Notes: a model not told the origin generated them from the letters alone. DNA of 64,000 nt from Ophiodon elongatus (GCA_016806645.1 JACSYO010000150.1:2332501-2396500), one strand, 5' to 3'; positions 12,036-24,652 are shown, counted from the first letter of the stretch. Translations and numbers: made by a program.

Positions 12036-12963
12036 ACGATGGATCTATTGATGGCTAACCTTGACGAGACGGAACTACTTTTCCTTCCAGGGAAAGGCCC
12101 TCCCACCCACGACCTAACTATCACCTTCGACAATTCCGTGTTAGCCCCGACCCTGACTGCTAGGAACCTCGGTGTGACACTCGACAGTCAACTGTCCCTT
12201 ACTGCCAACATCACTGCAACAACACGTTCCTGTCGGTACATGCTGCACAACATCAGGAGAATCCATCCCCTTCTCACCCAGAAGGCGGCACAGGTTCTGG
12301 TACAGGCTCTGGTCATCTCACGCCTAGACTACTGTAACTCCCCCCTGGCAGGTCTACCTGCGAGTGCCATCCGACCTCTGCAGCTCATCCAGAATGAAGC
12401 AGCTCGACTGGTCTTTAACCTAAATTCACCCACACTACTCCGCTCCTCCGCTCCCTTCACTGGTTACCTGTGGCTGCTCGCATCCGTTTCAAAACATTGG
12501 TACTTGCGTACCATACTGCGAACAGATCGGGTCCAGTCTACATCCAGGACATGGTCAAACCTTACACCCCAGCCCGCTCACTCCGCTCTGCACCTGCCAA
12601 GCGGCTTGTAGCTCCGTCACTGTGAGGTAACCGCTCAACAAAATCACGACTGTTTGCTGTGCTGGCTCCTAAATGGTGGAATGAGCTCCCCAATGACATC
12701 AGGACAGCAGAAAGTCTCTACATCTTCAGTCGCAAACTAAAAACACATCTCTTCCGACTATACCTGGAATAAAAAAATAAGTAGCACTTTAGTAGCACTT
12801 AAATGACACTTACTTATAGCACTTGGTAGTTTGACATTCTTGAGGAAATTGTACTTTCTTGATTCTTGTTTTGTGATTGTACTCTCATGGTTGAATGCAC
12901 TTATTGTAAGTCGCTTTGGATAAAATTAGCATCAGCTAAATGAAATGTAATGCAATGTAATGA
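12036..12963 (+). mobile_element. 5'-truncated L2-type LINE (non-LTR retrotransposon)
   Basis: This is the 3' end of an L2-clade LINE. Such elements move by target-primed reverse transcription and are usually 5'-truncated, as here. The coding part (to 12772) corresponds to the region after the reverse transcriptase core. The 3' end holds the sequence GTAAGTCGCTTTGGATAAAA (12907-12926) and a short tail of TGTAATG-like repeats (about 12940-12963), both characteristic of fish L2 elements. No target-site duplication was evident. Frame disruptions make the copy dead. Confidence 0.92.
12039..12772 (+). pseudogene. L2 reverse-transcriptase ORF, C-terminal fragment, broken
   Basis: The first frame (12039-12611) reads LNLD/ETELLFLPGK-like, then TARNLGVTLDSQLS, CRYMLHNIRRIHPLL, QALVISRLDYCNSPLAGLP and QNEAARLVFNL. 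All are typical of the segment following the L2 reverse transcriptase palm. A small deletion near 12425 shifts the frame: the continuation (LHWLPVAARIRFKTLVLAY, then WWNELPNDIRTAESL) lies in another frame and ends at TAA 12770-12772. That second frame also has an internal TGA at 12623-12625 where family members usually have a sense codon, consistent with CpG decay. The N-terminal endonuclease and the catalytic core are absent, so the product could not function. Confidence 0.92.
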
Positions 12964-13408
12964 TGCATTTTCAGCATCAGTTGTATTTTATTGATACCAT
13001 GTTTAATAATGCATTATGTACATAAATAGCACATTTTTCGTAAATTTGATCTTTGATTTAAAGTGAGTTGGTATTGCGCCTCCACTCTTTGATGGTGCTG
13101 GCATGAATAGCATGCAAGCTGGTGTCTTTATTATGGTGAATTAGTGATGAATCCCCCTCATGCATGAGTCATACATCAATAATTGCCTAATTTTACGCAT
13201 GGTACATGAGGATGAAGGAAACAAAAACATACAAATGCATGGCAAAAATAGCAATATCTCACTATTTTAGAGACCCCCCGTGTCTTATTAAGAGAAGCCA
13301 AGCTCCCCTGTAGCTACACACACAATGTGAACAAAATTCACGTTAACTACAATATCTGAAGTTCTATTTTGATTACAAAAACATGTTCTCCATATTTAAT
13401 TGATACAC
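12964..13408. other. Non-coding stretch, no gene seen
   Basis: AT-rich sequence with nothing recognised. Confidence 0.5.
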
Positions 13409-13600
13409 AGTGCCTATAAAAGTGTTCATAGGCACATTCAATTTTTTTCATGTTTTATTATCACTAATATTTATTCTCACTAGCATTATTTCAAAGTAAG
13501 CAACAGAAAGACAGTTTAATGTCAGAGTTAAAACATTGATTCTGAATACTTGTTTGCATAACTCTTCACCCCAATGCTAACCTCTGTCTGGAAATATTAG
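13409..13600 (+). repeat. Possible fragment of a CAGTGCCTATAAAA-type repeat
   Basis: It opens with ACAGTGCCTATAAAAGTGTT (13408-13427), followed by a TTTTTTCATGTTTTATTATC segment. It includes GCATAACTCTTCACCCC (13556-13572) towards the far end. This arrangement recalls a vertebrate interspersed repeat with terminal CAGTGCCTATAAAAAG. The copy is heavily diverged and I did not confirm a matching terminal inverted repeat. Confidence 0.4.
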
Positions 13601-14830
13601 TATCAGATTGAGTGTGTCCTTCAGTAACTACCAATTTAATGCAATCATTATATGCTTAAATTACAGATCATGTGTTACTACGTGCAGAACGGGACAGAAA
13701 TAAGCACGAAAACACATGTGTTCTCCTAGCAGCAGGCTTCGTAATAAAGACGAAGACATCCTTTCACATCAACCCTCCACAGAAAGTTTTACAATATTGG
13801 TAGAAGTCTTTAGAATGAGAGTGCAAATGACATCCCCCCCTCCCCCTTACTTCATTTCAATTAAATATCTGCAGCAGACAATGAGTTCTGAGGCTGTGTT
13901 TCGCTTTCAAGCAAAAGGCATTAACTATGGAAAGAAGGACTCCATGGTTACCAACGAACTCCACAGCCTTGGAGCCCTTTGACTGAGCCCCACTGAATAA
14001 GACTTCAGACTAAGTCCAGTCATTTAAGACTGTGTGAAATGAGCATACTGATTTTTATATCAAGAGATTCTCTATCCTCTCTGTACAGTCCTATGATTAT
14101 GGGGACCACAGCAAAACACATCTAATTTCACTTGTAGAATTACATCCTCTAGAACCTATAATTACAATAATCTCCTGAGGGCAGAAATAGTTTTCTCCCA
14201 AACCATTAACCTTGAGCGCCTATGTCTCCGCTGTTGTATTTTTACCTTTATTAATCGAGGTTAAATGTTTTGCTGGCCACACATGCTCCTATATCAGCAC
14301 TACCCTTCTTCACATCCATGCAGTGAACCAACTGCAAGCCCCCCTTTTCTCCTTCATATCACCTCTTCAACAATAAGCGTCAACCTGTACGTGATGAATA
14401 CATGCTTGATTTCAAAATGGCTGATTATGAGCTTTAATCAATCCACTGCCAGTGTTGGGAGCGTCACTGCAAGCGCCGGCCTCAAGTGGGAGAACGGCAA
14501 TGAATCATTCGCCATGTTGTTTGCACCTGCGTGTCAACACTGTACACTTCTGTGTCACAATAGTAGGTTGAACCATTAATCTGACACTTGCTTTGTGCCA
14601 CTTCGTATACATTCATCAGGACCGACAATCCGCTTCTGGCAGTTGATTTGAATGATGCGAAACACTGACATTCCACTTTAGCCTGACTCGTATAGCTCAG
14701 ACTGTGCTGCATTATTATACACTTTAATTTACACCAGCCCATCCAGGATGGGTCGACTCCTCCAGATGCATCTTAAAATGAGATTAATCACCAGGGACCT
14801 CCATGTTGAGATGAGTCGTCCACCTGCCAT
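13601..14830. other. Non-coding stretch, no gene seen
   Basis: Frames of up to 104 codons (14265-14579 plus, overlapped by 14482-14742 minus) show no domain. No repeat was recognised. Confidence 0.5.
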
Positions 14831-15050
14831 CGGAAATGTGCCATATCAATCAAACCCGGCACACTAATGATCATCTAGCAGAAGCTCCAGCAGAGGGGAA
14901 TTGTCGTCCCCCCGGCGCAGTCATTTGCGTCGATCTACGACCACAAGCGCATTTGGCCTCCTCCGCAGCCGTAATGGCTGTGCTGGTTTGTCGCCCGCCG
15001 ATCTGCTCTCCTCAGCTAAAGATTAATTCTCCCCTTCACTGTTGAAGTTG
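14831..15050. promoter_or_regulatory. Candidate conserved non-coding block, CpG-enriched
   Basis: This stretch has about fifteen CpG dinucleotides in roughly 200 bp, whereas flanking DNA has almost none. It also holds TAATGATCAT and AAAGATTAATTC motifs. There is no repeat character and no gene-like frame beyond 69 codons. Retention of CpGs in a CpG-poor landscape suggests an unmethylated or constrained regulatory element. The function is inferred, not seen. Confidence 0.35.
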
Positions 15051-16164
15051 AGGAGCCTGACAGTGTTCTCTATGAACTTGTCCCCAAATGAGAAGGAGCC
15101 AAAGTAGTGGAAACATGCAGAAATAATAGGCCGCAGAGGCAGCACTTCAAAGCAGGCGAGAGAAAAAATGGTCAAGTGAAGTTCACTGGCAATCAAGTCT
15201 TCTTTTTAAATTGTCACAGCAGCTCCCATTAACATTATTTCAGGTTTTGTAGAAAACAGGCAAGCCAATGAGTGATTAGTTTGCTGACTGTTGGTGGTCG
15301 AGAAGAAATGTTATCATTAAAACAAAATACTGACATAGGGAGGCAGGTTGTCCCAAAATAAATAGGTACAATTGCTGGAAATGGCACGGCAATACAAATC
15401 CCCAAAGTGCATTTTATTAAATAGAAAATGCATGTACATGAATGTAAGTTTATGAATTTTCATTTTCTTTTTTCAGTTGGGCGACCACTTTCTTCTGGGA
15501 GGTAGCGTGTTTTAAAAAGGATACATCTGGGGTTTTTCTTTATTTTTATTTTTGTCAACAAAAAGAAAAAAACAATACGATATTATATATATATATATAT
15601 AAAAAGTTCCGTATCCTGCCTCTGGCAAAGTCATTTTCTCAAACGGCTTTGAAAAGTCTTCCAGGACGCACTATTGGGTGAATCTTCACCAGCTTCACAA
15701 TTTGTTTCAATTACCATTCATATGTCAACAAATCGAATGCACATTGACTCGAGGCATCTCAATTTTTCTATATTACTGTACATTTTATCAATTAATTTAT
15801 AAAGTGCTTTAAAAAGAAGTCTACAGTCTAATATAAAAAGGTGCATATTTTCAATACCAGTATATTTGTGACCCATATTATTATATAAACATTACAATAA
15901 TAAGAATAAGAAATCATGCATTACAAGTGTGCTTTAATCTGCAAAACAAGGGTTTCTTATAACAGCTCTAAGACAGAGCCCTTCCAGAATGACTATGGCT
16001 ATAAACGGCATGAATTTATTGTCATTGTTAGTCATGGCTGGTCCTGGTAGACAATGGCACAAGAGCCAAATCACTGAAACACCAATGTTTTTTCACTGAC
16101 TTATTTAAATAATGACAGGAAAGTTGTGAGTTTTATCTTTAATACTTTAACACAACATTTAAAA
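15051..16164. other. Non-coding stretch with a TA microsatellite
   Basis: A TA run lies at 15585-15601. The remainder is AT-rich and holds no gene that I can support. Confidence 0.55.
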
Positions 16165-16445
16165 AAAACAGTGTGGAGTTGCATGTTCTCAACCTATCTG
16201 CGTGGGTTTCCTCTGAGTGCTTCAGTTTCCTCCCACAGACCACAGACATGCAAGTTAGGTGAATTGGAAACTAAATTGCCTGTAGGTGTGAATGTGAGTG
16301 TGAATGTGTTGCGTAAGCCCTGTGATAGACTGGCGACTCGTCCAGGGTGTGCTCACCCAATTCATGATGGGATGGACTCCAGTCCCCTGAGACTGAAAAG
16401 AGGAAGAGGAGAAGAAGAAAAGCAATTTGGATGATGGAAAGAAGG
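16165..16445 (+). repeat. Abundant fish repeat (GTGTGGAGTTGCATGTTCTC family)
   Basis: The segments in order are GTGTGGAGTTGCATGTTCTC (16171-16190), CTGCGTGGGTTTCCTCTGAG, TTTCCTCCCACAGACC, AGACATGCAAGTTAGGTGAA, GGTGTGAATGTGAGTGTGAA (16285-16304), CCCTGTGATAGACTGGCGAC and CGTCCAGGGTGTGCTCACCC, ending in a purine-rich tail. This order is a hallmark of one of the commonest fish interspersed repeats. Full copies usually carry a tRNA-like head with a GGTTCGAATCC box, which is missing here, so the copy is 5'-truncated. The 102-codon frame across it is a by-product. Confidence 0.85.
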
Positions 16446-17640
16446 GTTTTTATAAAAGCTGTTATCAGCAAACAAATTTTTTTTATGGGGCCCTATTTGC
16501 AAACTAGGAAGGTATTTCAGCTATTAGTTATGTTTGATGACTGATTTTATGAGTGAAGCAGATTTCTCGTGAAGTACTAAAGTCCTTAGAGGTAGAAGTT
16601 TGAAAACAGAAGCTACTCAGGTTTTGATTACCATATTCTTAAGGTAAAAACTGAAACAGTGCTTTTAGTTTGGGCATGGATTGCGCGACAATACGTTATT
16701 AATTTAAATCTCATATGGGATCATTTGGTTTCAGCTGCTTGCAATTTCAGGACATTTGGGGTTGAGCCGTTAGGCTCCGTCCCTGCCTTTTGTTGCTCTT
16801 TGATGTTCTGATTTTTTATTTGGTTAAGACCTTGTTGATTCTGTATTAGCATAGTGACGCTGTGTGAATAAGGAATTAAGAGATGCTGCTGACTTGTTTG
16901 CCCATTTTAGTTAAAAAATGAATAATGGCAGACACAAAACTTTTTGACTTATTTTCCTTCTTCTCAGAGTCTTGTCTCATATTTGGTTGGGTTCACTGAG
17001 AATTTGAGTTACCGTATAGTGGTCAAGACCCTCTCTGCATGTGGTGGTTGTACCACACCTAATGTAATTCAGTTCTAATCTGCAGTTTGCTCCAATAAAA
17101 GTGTCAATGAAATTGCCTTTCCTGAGTTAAACTGGACATCTCTCTAGATACTTACAAGCTCATCAGTGCCAACAAACTGCCTGGCTCTCAAGTAATTGAG
17201 TAGTTCCTGCGTACCCAGCCTCAGGTGGTGAAAATATAGAGTCCAAACCTTTTTCTGTGGCACCTCTCTGGTTCATTTACCTTAGAAAATTGTTTTGTAT
17301 CTTATTATATACACAAGCATAGACAAACTAATGTGATATTTCTCACATTAGCGCAACATTATTAAAACAATTGAAATTATATTGTAACTTAGTCACTCTT
17401 TTACACAGTGCTACAAAAGGTGGCTCGTATTCAGTTGAATACCAATTAGTGGCATTTGTCAGTTGTGAAAGACCTTGTAATCACCACTTCATACTGTGCT
17501 CTCTCTTTATTTCATTCTTTAAAATGTGTACATTTCTTAAAGTGTGTTTTTTTACAATTATTAACAAAGCTGTTTGTTTGCTAGGACTAATGTTGGGATA
17601 TTTTTAGGCTGTAGTACATATTTAACGGGTGATTTAAAAG
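16446..17640. other. Non-coding stretch, no gene seen
   Basis: Nothing recognised apart from a short stem-loop at 17329-17352, with CTAATGTGA facing TCACATTAG. Confidence 0.5.
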
Positions 17641-17873
17641 GTTAGGCTGTCTTGGTTTGTGGGGGTTGGAAATCCATACTGATGATGGTGCGTTGATGGC
17701 CCAATAATGAGAACAAAAGGATGCAGACACTGTTCAACGTAGCCCTGGGGGAAACTAGGACCTGAAAAATGCCAGGCAACTCCTGTGTTAATGTGTTTCC
17801 TGTGCATCACGAGACAGCTAACAGAGCTGGAGAGAGGCCACACCATCTGTGCCCACATTGCAGGTGCCCAAGT

Positions 17874-17896
17874 AAAAAAAAAAAAAAAAAAAAAAA
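17874..17896 (+). repeat. Uninterrupted A(23) tract
   Basis: There are twenty-three consecutive A residues. The 230 bp upstream (from about 17641) are of higher complexity and could be a retroposed sequence with its poly(A) tail. I do not recognise a source gene, see no AATAAA just before the tract, and found no flanking duplication. A simple homopolymer is the safer reading. Confidence 0.9.
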
Positions 17897-20800
17897 CATT
17901 TGATTTTTAATGAGGAACTCCACATTAGATCATGTTTTGTGCTGTGCACTTAATCACATAGATTCTTGTCGGCATATTGATAGAAATACACAAATAGCCA
18001 TTCCGCTGAAACTAAAGCTTGTAGTTCACAGGTCAGTTTAAATTGGAACATTGGCTAACTCACTCTTATGATCCTTCTGTGGCTGAAGTGCCTTGGGAGT
18101 CGTCGCTATCCATACTAGCTTAAAAAGTGGTGGTCATTTTTAACATATAGCCTGACACAATATTTTGGAATGATTTTGTTTACTTGTGAGGTATTTCAAA
18201 GGATTGATACTCTGAATTTAACTGGGTCTGAATAAGTTGATTAGCCACAAAGCATAGTTACCATGATGACCTGCTCCAATCAATAAGTAGGTATCCTCTA
18301 TTATCTAAAAGCCAGGGTTATGCCTGAAATTAGTTGGCTGACCATTGTAAGACAGGAAACTTATGCATCTAAATCATTGGCTATTAACCAGCTACCCTAT
18401 TATAAACCCTGTAGATTGATTGTGATTTTGTATGACAATAAAAAAATACTTGTACTTTAATTCTCACGACAGACCGTCAGCGAAGGTCAAGGCGGATTTG
18501 AATCCTGACACACGTTCACACACCTAAACCCATTTCTCTGTTTTTCCTGCAAGCTTGTTCCCCACGATAATGGCCACAAAAAAGTGATGTTGAGGGAACG
18601 TTCCACAAAGTGGGAGGTCTTCTACCGCAACTAGATCAACTCAATTATCAACACATAGCCCAATGACACTCCTATTGTATACTTTCCATTTATTTTGATA
18701 AAATATTGATTGACTAACAGATAAAACAGTAAAGTGATGATAGTGATGATCACTACAGAACACAATGTATGTAATTAGTCTGTTGTGGTGATTTGAAAAA
18801 CTACAAGAGAGGAGACTAAGTCTGAAACTGTAGAGGAAAGAGAGGGATGTGCCAGGTTCTAAATTAATAAAAGTTTCAGGAGTATGCAGAGGCTGTGAAA
18901 CAGAAACAGCTGTGGCAATGCAACGGGAAACGGCTCACAGCAACAGACAGGAACAGGTTTAAGTTCAGGAACAGACTCTGGGTGAGATGTAGCAACAAGC
19001 TTTAACAGTGTAAATGCAACCAAGAAGCATTCAAGACAGAAGGTGTTCGGAGACACACTAGCCAGATGTTGTACAGGTGTAAACGCATCCGTCTCCCCAG
19101 GACACCTACATGCTAGTCCTCCAAATGTAAATATGTCAGTAAGTGGTCTGTGGAAGTAGCTATTAAAGGGTCTGTCCCCCATGGCAAAGGCATCTGAAGT
19201 AATACTGAAATTACACTGTGATTAGGCGTCTCATGAACAGCGACTACAGTGATTTCACCACATATGATCATACAGAAGGCATGAAGAGTTTTGATAGTAT
19301 TTATCTGATCCCTGATCAGTGCTAGTTCAAGTTTCAAGTTCTTAACTGTCATATGCACAAAAATTACAGAGAAGCAGTCATTGGCAATGATAATTGTGGA
19401 GCTCAAGCTCCTTGTAACGATGCTCATTGAATACAAATCAAAGAAAATAATGCAAGTAAAAAAACAAAAAGAAAATAAATGGCATAAAATGGTGCAGAAG
19501 TTAAAGATGTTATAGACAAGATTTTTGCTATGACTTAACATTATGAAATGTTGATTGCACAATGTAATGGCTTCAGAATAATAACATCTGTGTTTAGATT
19601 GACTCTCTATAAGCTTTACTTTCATTATTCAATTCAGTCTGCCAGCGGTTACGATCTCCCTGGGAAATGTAGGCTTGATTTACGACACAAAGGAAGTGCG
19701 TCAACTGTTGCGCAATCAAAACCGGAAAATTATGTTGCTTTTGTTTTTCCAGGTAGCTATCGGTAGATTTCCCCAGTCAACAACGAGTATTAATATAAGT
19801 TATTTGCAGTTATTATCTCCAGTAGCGGACATGGTGGACAGTGAAACAATCAAAGAAACTGTGGAAAACAAAATGCAGCGTGTCCCGTCTTGGTGTTGGT
19901 GTTGTAGGGTCTGAGAAAAACAAAAAGCGATTTGGTTGTCTTTGCGACAGAAGCAAAAACAATAAAACCCCTTTGAAACACAACAGGGGGGAAAGTTGTC
20001 TATTTCCACTGTAAATATGTAACATATGTAAATTTGTGTAAATTTGCAGAACTGATTGCAAATGAATAAACTAAATGTAAACAGGAATATAGTAATGTAT
20101 ATGTGTAATTAAAAGTAATATATATATATTATATATATATGTACATACATACATTAATTTGGGCAGGTTTTAAGTTTCGATAGGGCTGGAAACTATCAAT
20201 TTGTTCTGGCAACACTGATGGAGACACATATTCATGTCAAAAGCGTATTAAATTGCATGTGATTTTGAGACACTAGAAATAACATACCTGCAAAAGAACA
20301 AATAAACTGGCTGCTAATTTCTCAACCGTTATTTGCCTTCAATATTATTGCTAGAATTTGTTATTGTTAATTTACTACTGTCTGAGATTGCATTAAGGTG
20401 ACACAGTTATTATAACCACCCACTGTAATTTACTTGTTTATAAATTGGTAATTGTCATTTTGATTCTTACTATTAATAAAAATAACTTAACAAATTATAC
20501 ATTGTGACAGAACAGTGCAAAATGCCATTGCGTACAATATAAACTAATAAATAAGTCAGTTAAAGTGTGTGGCGTACTCATTTGTAGTCAAACTCAATAA
20601 TACCTGTTGATTTTGATCTATTTGATGTGTGCCCGTGTGTGTTTATAAAGCTTTGATTGAGAGTGGGCACATTCAAAAGTCCAGCTGTGAATTTAAGTTC
20701 TCACATGCAGAGAGCCAAAAGTGATGTGTGACAAATTGTGTTTACAAATGAAAACATCCTCATTATACAAGAGACGGAGAATGTTCAATTTATTTATCCC

Positions 20801-21904
20801 GGCTTGATTTTGTGTGCAAATTGTCACGTGAAAAAGCCGTCACACCGTGAATTATCAGAGATCGGAGACATCTACTTGTTCCAGTGGGCATTAAAGTAGA
20901 TTCACAGCATTTGACACAATAACAAACTATTCAGATCTGTTTACATTATACGTTTCCCCACGTTACTAAAGTGTTGCAGACATGACATCAATACATGCTG
21001 ACATATATATAAACCTGCATACAGTGTGGGATAAATTGTTAATCTGTCTTCATTGACCAAACAACTTAAAGAGAGATGACGACAGATATGCGGCCATTAT
21101 TACTGTAAACAAAACAAGCACTTTGCCATATTGATACTCCACTGCCATTATAACTCCACAACATGTCCTTTCACTTCCACGTAGAGTACGAGAATGCCTC
21201 TTTTGTTTGCGGAGTTGTATGACCAGTATGGCATTGACTGATACATTCTCCCTTTGTAGCACTGTTCGGCACATTGGTGATGTAATCCAGCAAGTTCTCA
21301 AAAGGTTGCTTATCCAATCGTCTCACAACAAGGACACATACTCTTCCCCCATCTGTACGTACGTAAGCAGACCTTCTCCAAGGACAGCTATTGAAAAGTG
21401 GCTGCCATTGCAATTACTAGAGAAAACATTCTCTTCTACAGAGTCTCTAACCATTCTTAGTTGAATGTAGATAAGGCATTGAATGTAATTTAAGTGCAAG
21501 TAATACCAAGCAATCCGTTGATGCTACTGCAGGGATTTGATAACGACAAACTATCTACAGCATGCTGTTCTTGAGGTATCTCTCCTTCTTTAGAATCTAC
21601 ACAATTAGTTTGTATTGTTCAGCGTGTGGGGCTACACGGTGGTGTAGAGCTGAACAGTACCTATTTAATTTGAATCAAAAATCCTAGTGTGGGGAATACA
21701 CTAATACAACATACAAAACATATACGCCTTGCTAATATTGAATAGCAAAAGTTCTGTTTGTGTTTCCCCTTTAATTCACCGCACTGATCCACGACCAAGA
21801 GATTTGAAATGTTTACGGGCGTCATCATTCACCTCTCTCTTTCTGTCATATGAGCATAAAAGACCACCACCAACAGACTGACTGGATTTGTGTTTGGGTC
21901 ATAG
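17897..21904. other. Long non-coding stretch, no gene seen
   Basis: About 4 kb without recognised genes. A minus-strand frame of 170 codons (19113-19625) is AT-rich and has no domain. An imperfect TA run lies at 20119-20140 and is followed by GTACATACATACAT. No RNA gene was recognised. Confidence 0.5.
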
Positions 21905-22085
21905 TTTTTAGCCATGCTGCCAACTTGGCTCTGGCAATGTTGGGCATTTGGTGGGTCGGTCCACCACTTTGATCCAGACTGAAATATCTCAACAACTATT
22001 GGTTGGATTTATGAAATTTGGTATCCCAAGAGGAAAATTCCTAATGACTTTGGTGATTCTTCTTCTCTTAATTTAACACCAGTCA
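21905..22085 (-). repeat. Dispersed fish repeat copy (GAGATATTTCAGTCTGGA family), reverse
   Basis: Read on the minus strand it contains the blocks CCAATAGTTGTTGAGATATT-like, TTCAGTCTGGATCAAAGTGG (about 21970-21989) and TTGGCAGCATGGCTAAAAAC at its end (about 21906-21925). The same blocks, in the same order, recur on the plus strand at 43384-43636 and 58577-58850. It is a non-coding repeat common in perch-like fishes, of unknown class. Confidence 0.78.
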
Positions 22086-23744
22086 GATGCCCAGGCTATG
22101 CCTACCCTTTTGTCATCTTCAAAAATATCTATCATTTTGTAATCCAAAATGTTTTCACTCTGTGAAAAGACCGACTTCCATTAGTTTCTGGCGGACAGTA
22201 AGAATTTTCTGAATCAGAATTTAAATACTTTATGCAGCGTCTCAAGATAATCTATTTTAATGGACCCAAAGCTTGTTTTCTTTTTCAACCTACATCCTAC
22301 AATTATGCAGCTTTGATATAGTCTATGGGGCATTTTGCATCACCATTTTCCAAAGATTCGGGAGTCCACACTTTCCATCAGAATTTTCCACTTCTTAAAT
22401 ATCTTTATCGTAACCGAGGTCATGCCATAGTCTAAAGTTTACTTCAGTGTATGGCACGGATTTGTTTCTCCAGCTTTTTAAGGCAATATGGCATTATGTG
22501 CTACCAAATTCTGGGTTCATCTCATTTTTAAAAACTTAAGCTAAAATGAAAAAAAACAAGATCTTTGGAAATCAAGGATCAAAACTCACCTTGATTGTAG
22601 GGATTCCAATAATTGTATGCCTTGCTTCTAAGGTTGTTGATGTGTAATAAGAGTTTTAATAAAGAATAATCAATTAAGAGGATCATGCCAAAGTTCAGTT
22701 TAAATAAAATATTAGGACCTCACAAATGCAACTCATAAAATTGTTTCTTTAACAGGAATTTCATACTGATCCACGGTGTGGGCTGAGACATGAATCTGAG
22801 TAAGTGTGTAGAGGAGTGGGAGAGTCTGGGCAAGTGATGTTTACACCCTGCATTTTTTTGTGTTGATTGGCAATTGATGAAATGACCTTGAAGGTGGGCG
22901 CAGTGGGACTGGGTTGGAGATGTTGGCCAGTAAAGGCATTTGAAGGCAGCTGAATTGGTTTAAAAAAAAATATATATATATATGTATCCTCTCTACGGAG
23001 CACAGACATCTCATTTCCATTTCACTTTTTGTTTACTAACACATGCGAGGGCCAATGTCTGTCTGTCACTAATTAGCTTTTAAGCAGGGCATTGGTACAC
23101 GTCAACACCATATGCAACTACATGCATGTGCTAACATGAGAATGAAGGTTCAGCATATTGTTCATGTAGAGTGCCTCTTGGGATTCGTCATGCATACATT
23201 TCCGGAGATGTTGTTGTAGCGCATGTTCCCTATTTTTTTATTTGTCTTCACACACTGGCGGAAACTAGTTTGACCCGTTTGTATATTTATAGCTGCACAC
23301 TCTCAGAAACGATAATTTACATAATTCTAGTTGGAAATTATGTTTTCTGTTGCTTGTCTTTGACCTGTTAGCTCTAACCTTTTAAATGGATCTGCATGTT
23401 GTGCTCAATAATACAATTTCAGAGAAGACAGCACACGTAAAAAAAAATAGTTTTACTAAATATATTTTTTCCCTTAAATCGCTACATATTAGCAATCCAA
23501 CAAAGGAAAGATGAACCAGGGAAAAAGATTAAAATTCTTGATATTTATTGTTTACTCAATGTAAAAATCACCTTGCATGAAAGGCTGAGACAAAGTGTCC
23601 ATAGGCATTCATGAATGTTCCACAGAGTTGTTATGTTACTGATTTACAGGCATTATGAATTAATAACTGGGTTTCAAGTAAAGTTTTATCCCATCTGCAA
23701 AACAATCACCTAAAAAGTTTTCGAAGGGGAGTTAAACCAAGCTC
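22086..23744. other. Non-coding stretch, no gene seen
   Basis: AT-rich. A short TA run lies at 22971-22983. No coding signature. Confidence 0.5.
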
Positions 23745-24090
23745 TCGCCAAGTCATTTAAACGGTTCTGAAACCATTTTCTAATGTAATTTAGTCTGTGA
23801 AAGCAATAATTATTTCCAATTAATTATGGTTTCAGCACCAAAAGCTTTGGGACTGTACATTAGACTGTCAGTTTCCGGAGTGTGTGGTCCTCAGTTTCCC
23901 TTATTAAGCCTGTTATATTTATATTGCTGCACATATGAAGGCTTTTGAGAAAGTAATGGCATAATGAGACCTTTCACCTTGGACTGATGGGAGAAATGAT
24001 TACTGAGCGTGGTGAAAAACTACATTTGATTGACGGGTTAATTGAAGATCCCGTCACTGTGTGGCAATATTAGAGAGCAGAAACAAATTT
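23745..24090. promoter_or_regulatory. Candidate conserved non-coding block, homeodomain-motif rich
   Basis: TAATTA cores lie at 23807-23812 and 23821-23826, the second inside AATTAATTAT. A TTGATTGACGGGTTAATTG segment lies near 24027-24045, with further ATTA/TAAT cores between. The block is free of recognisable repeats and of long frames. This texture is typical of deeply conserved enhancers near developmental regulators. Activity and conservation are inferred. Confidence 0.35.
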
Positions 24091-24284
24091 CTCTTTTTTT
24101 TTCAATCATTGTTTTGGGCTTAAGAAAACCCTGTTTTTCAAAAAGACATAGTTTTTAACAACTGTTTAGTGTCTCACTCTGAGCACATTTCGTTAATTGG
24201 GATAATTTAACCCAAAGTCAAAAATGAAGTGAGAAATAGATTTGTTTTCTTTTAAAAGAAGTTTCCTCGATATCGCTCCAGTTA

Positions 24285-24560
24285 ATGAGTTGTGCATTGC
24301 TCACTAAGAGACATCAATAATAAAGCCCTGCTCAGAAACCTGAGAAAGATGCCCTGACTCTCCAATCGGGTGGTTTCATTCCCTTTACATTTTCATATAT
24401 ACACGCTCTACCCTCTGATGGATTTCCCCTGTAACGAGAGGCAAAGGCCATAAAGAATGCGATCCGAGCTGGACCCGATTACATGGTGATTTGTGAGGGC
24501 TCAGCCCGTCTGGGCAAAACAGGTTATTAGGCAATGGAGCGTCATAAGCTACAGGCCCCT
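24285..24560. promoter_or_regulatory. Candidate conserved non-coding block
   Basis: A repeat-free stretch of mixed composition with an ATCAATAATAAAGCCC segment, an AATGCGATCCGAGC segment and a GGTTATTAGGCAATGGAGCG segment. No frame over 110 codons carries protein-like features. It may form one module with the block at 23745-24090. Inference only. Confidence 0.28.
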
Positions 24561-24647
24561 GCTGTGAAGGGAGTAATGAGTTAAGTAATAAGTAATAAGT
24601 TTCCGCCTGAGTGTGAAAGAGAAGACAGATATTCCATGTGAAGAATA

Positions 24648-24652
<5 letters not shown>

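Noticed and set aside
17329..17352. Short hairpin CTAATGTGA/TCACATTAG as a microRNA precursor
   Set aside because: The stem is only 9 bp, far shorter than a microRNA precursor.
19113..19625. 170-codon minus frame
   Set aside because: Its sequence is dominated by AT-rich codons (Phe, Ile, Leu) with no motif. It is probably chance in AT-rich DNA.
21630..21662. GGGCTACACGGTGGTGTAGAG, resembling the tRNA-like head of the 16.2-kb repeat family
   Set aside because: Only about 20 bp resemble the head and the expected B-box and body do not follow. Too short to call.
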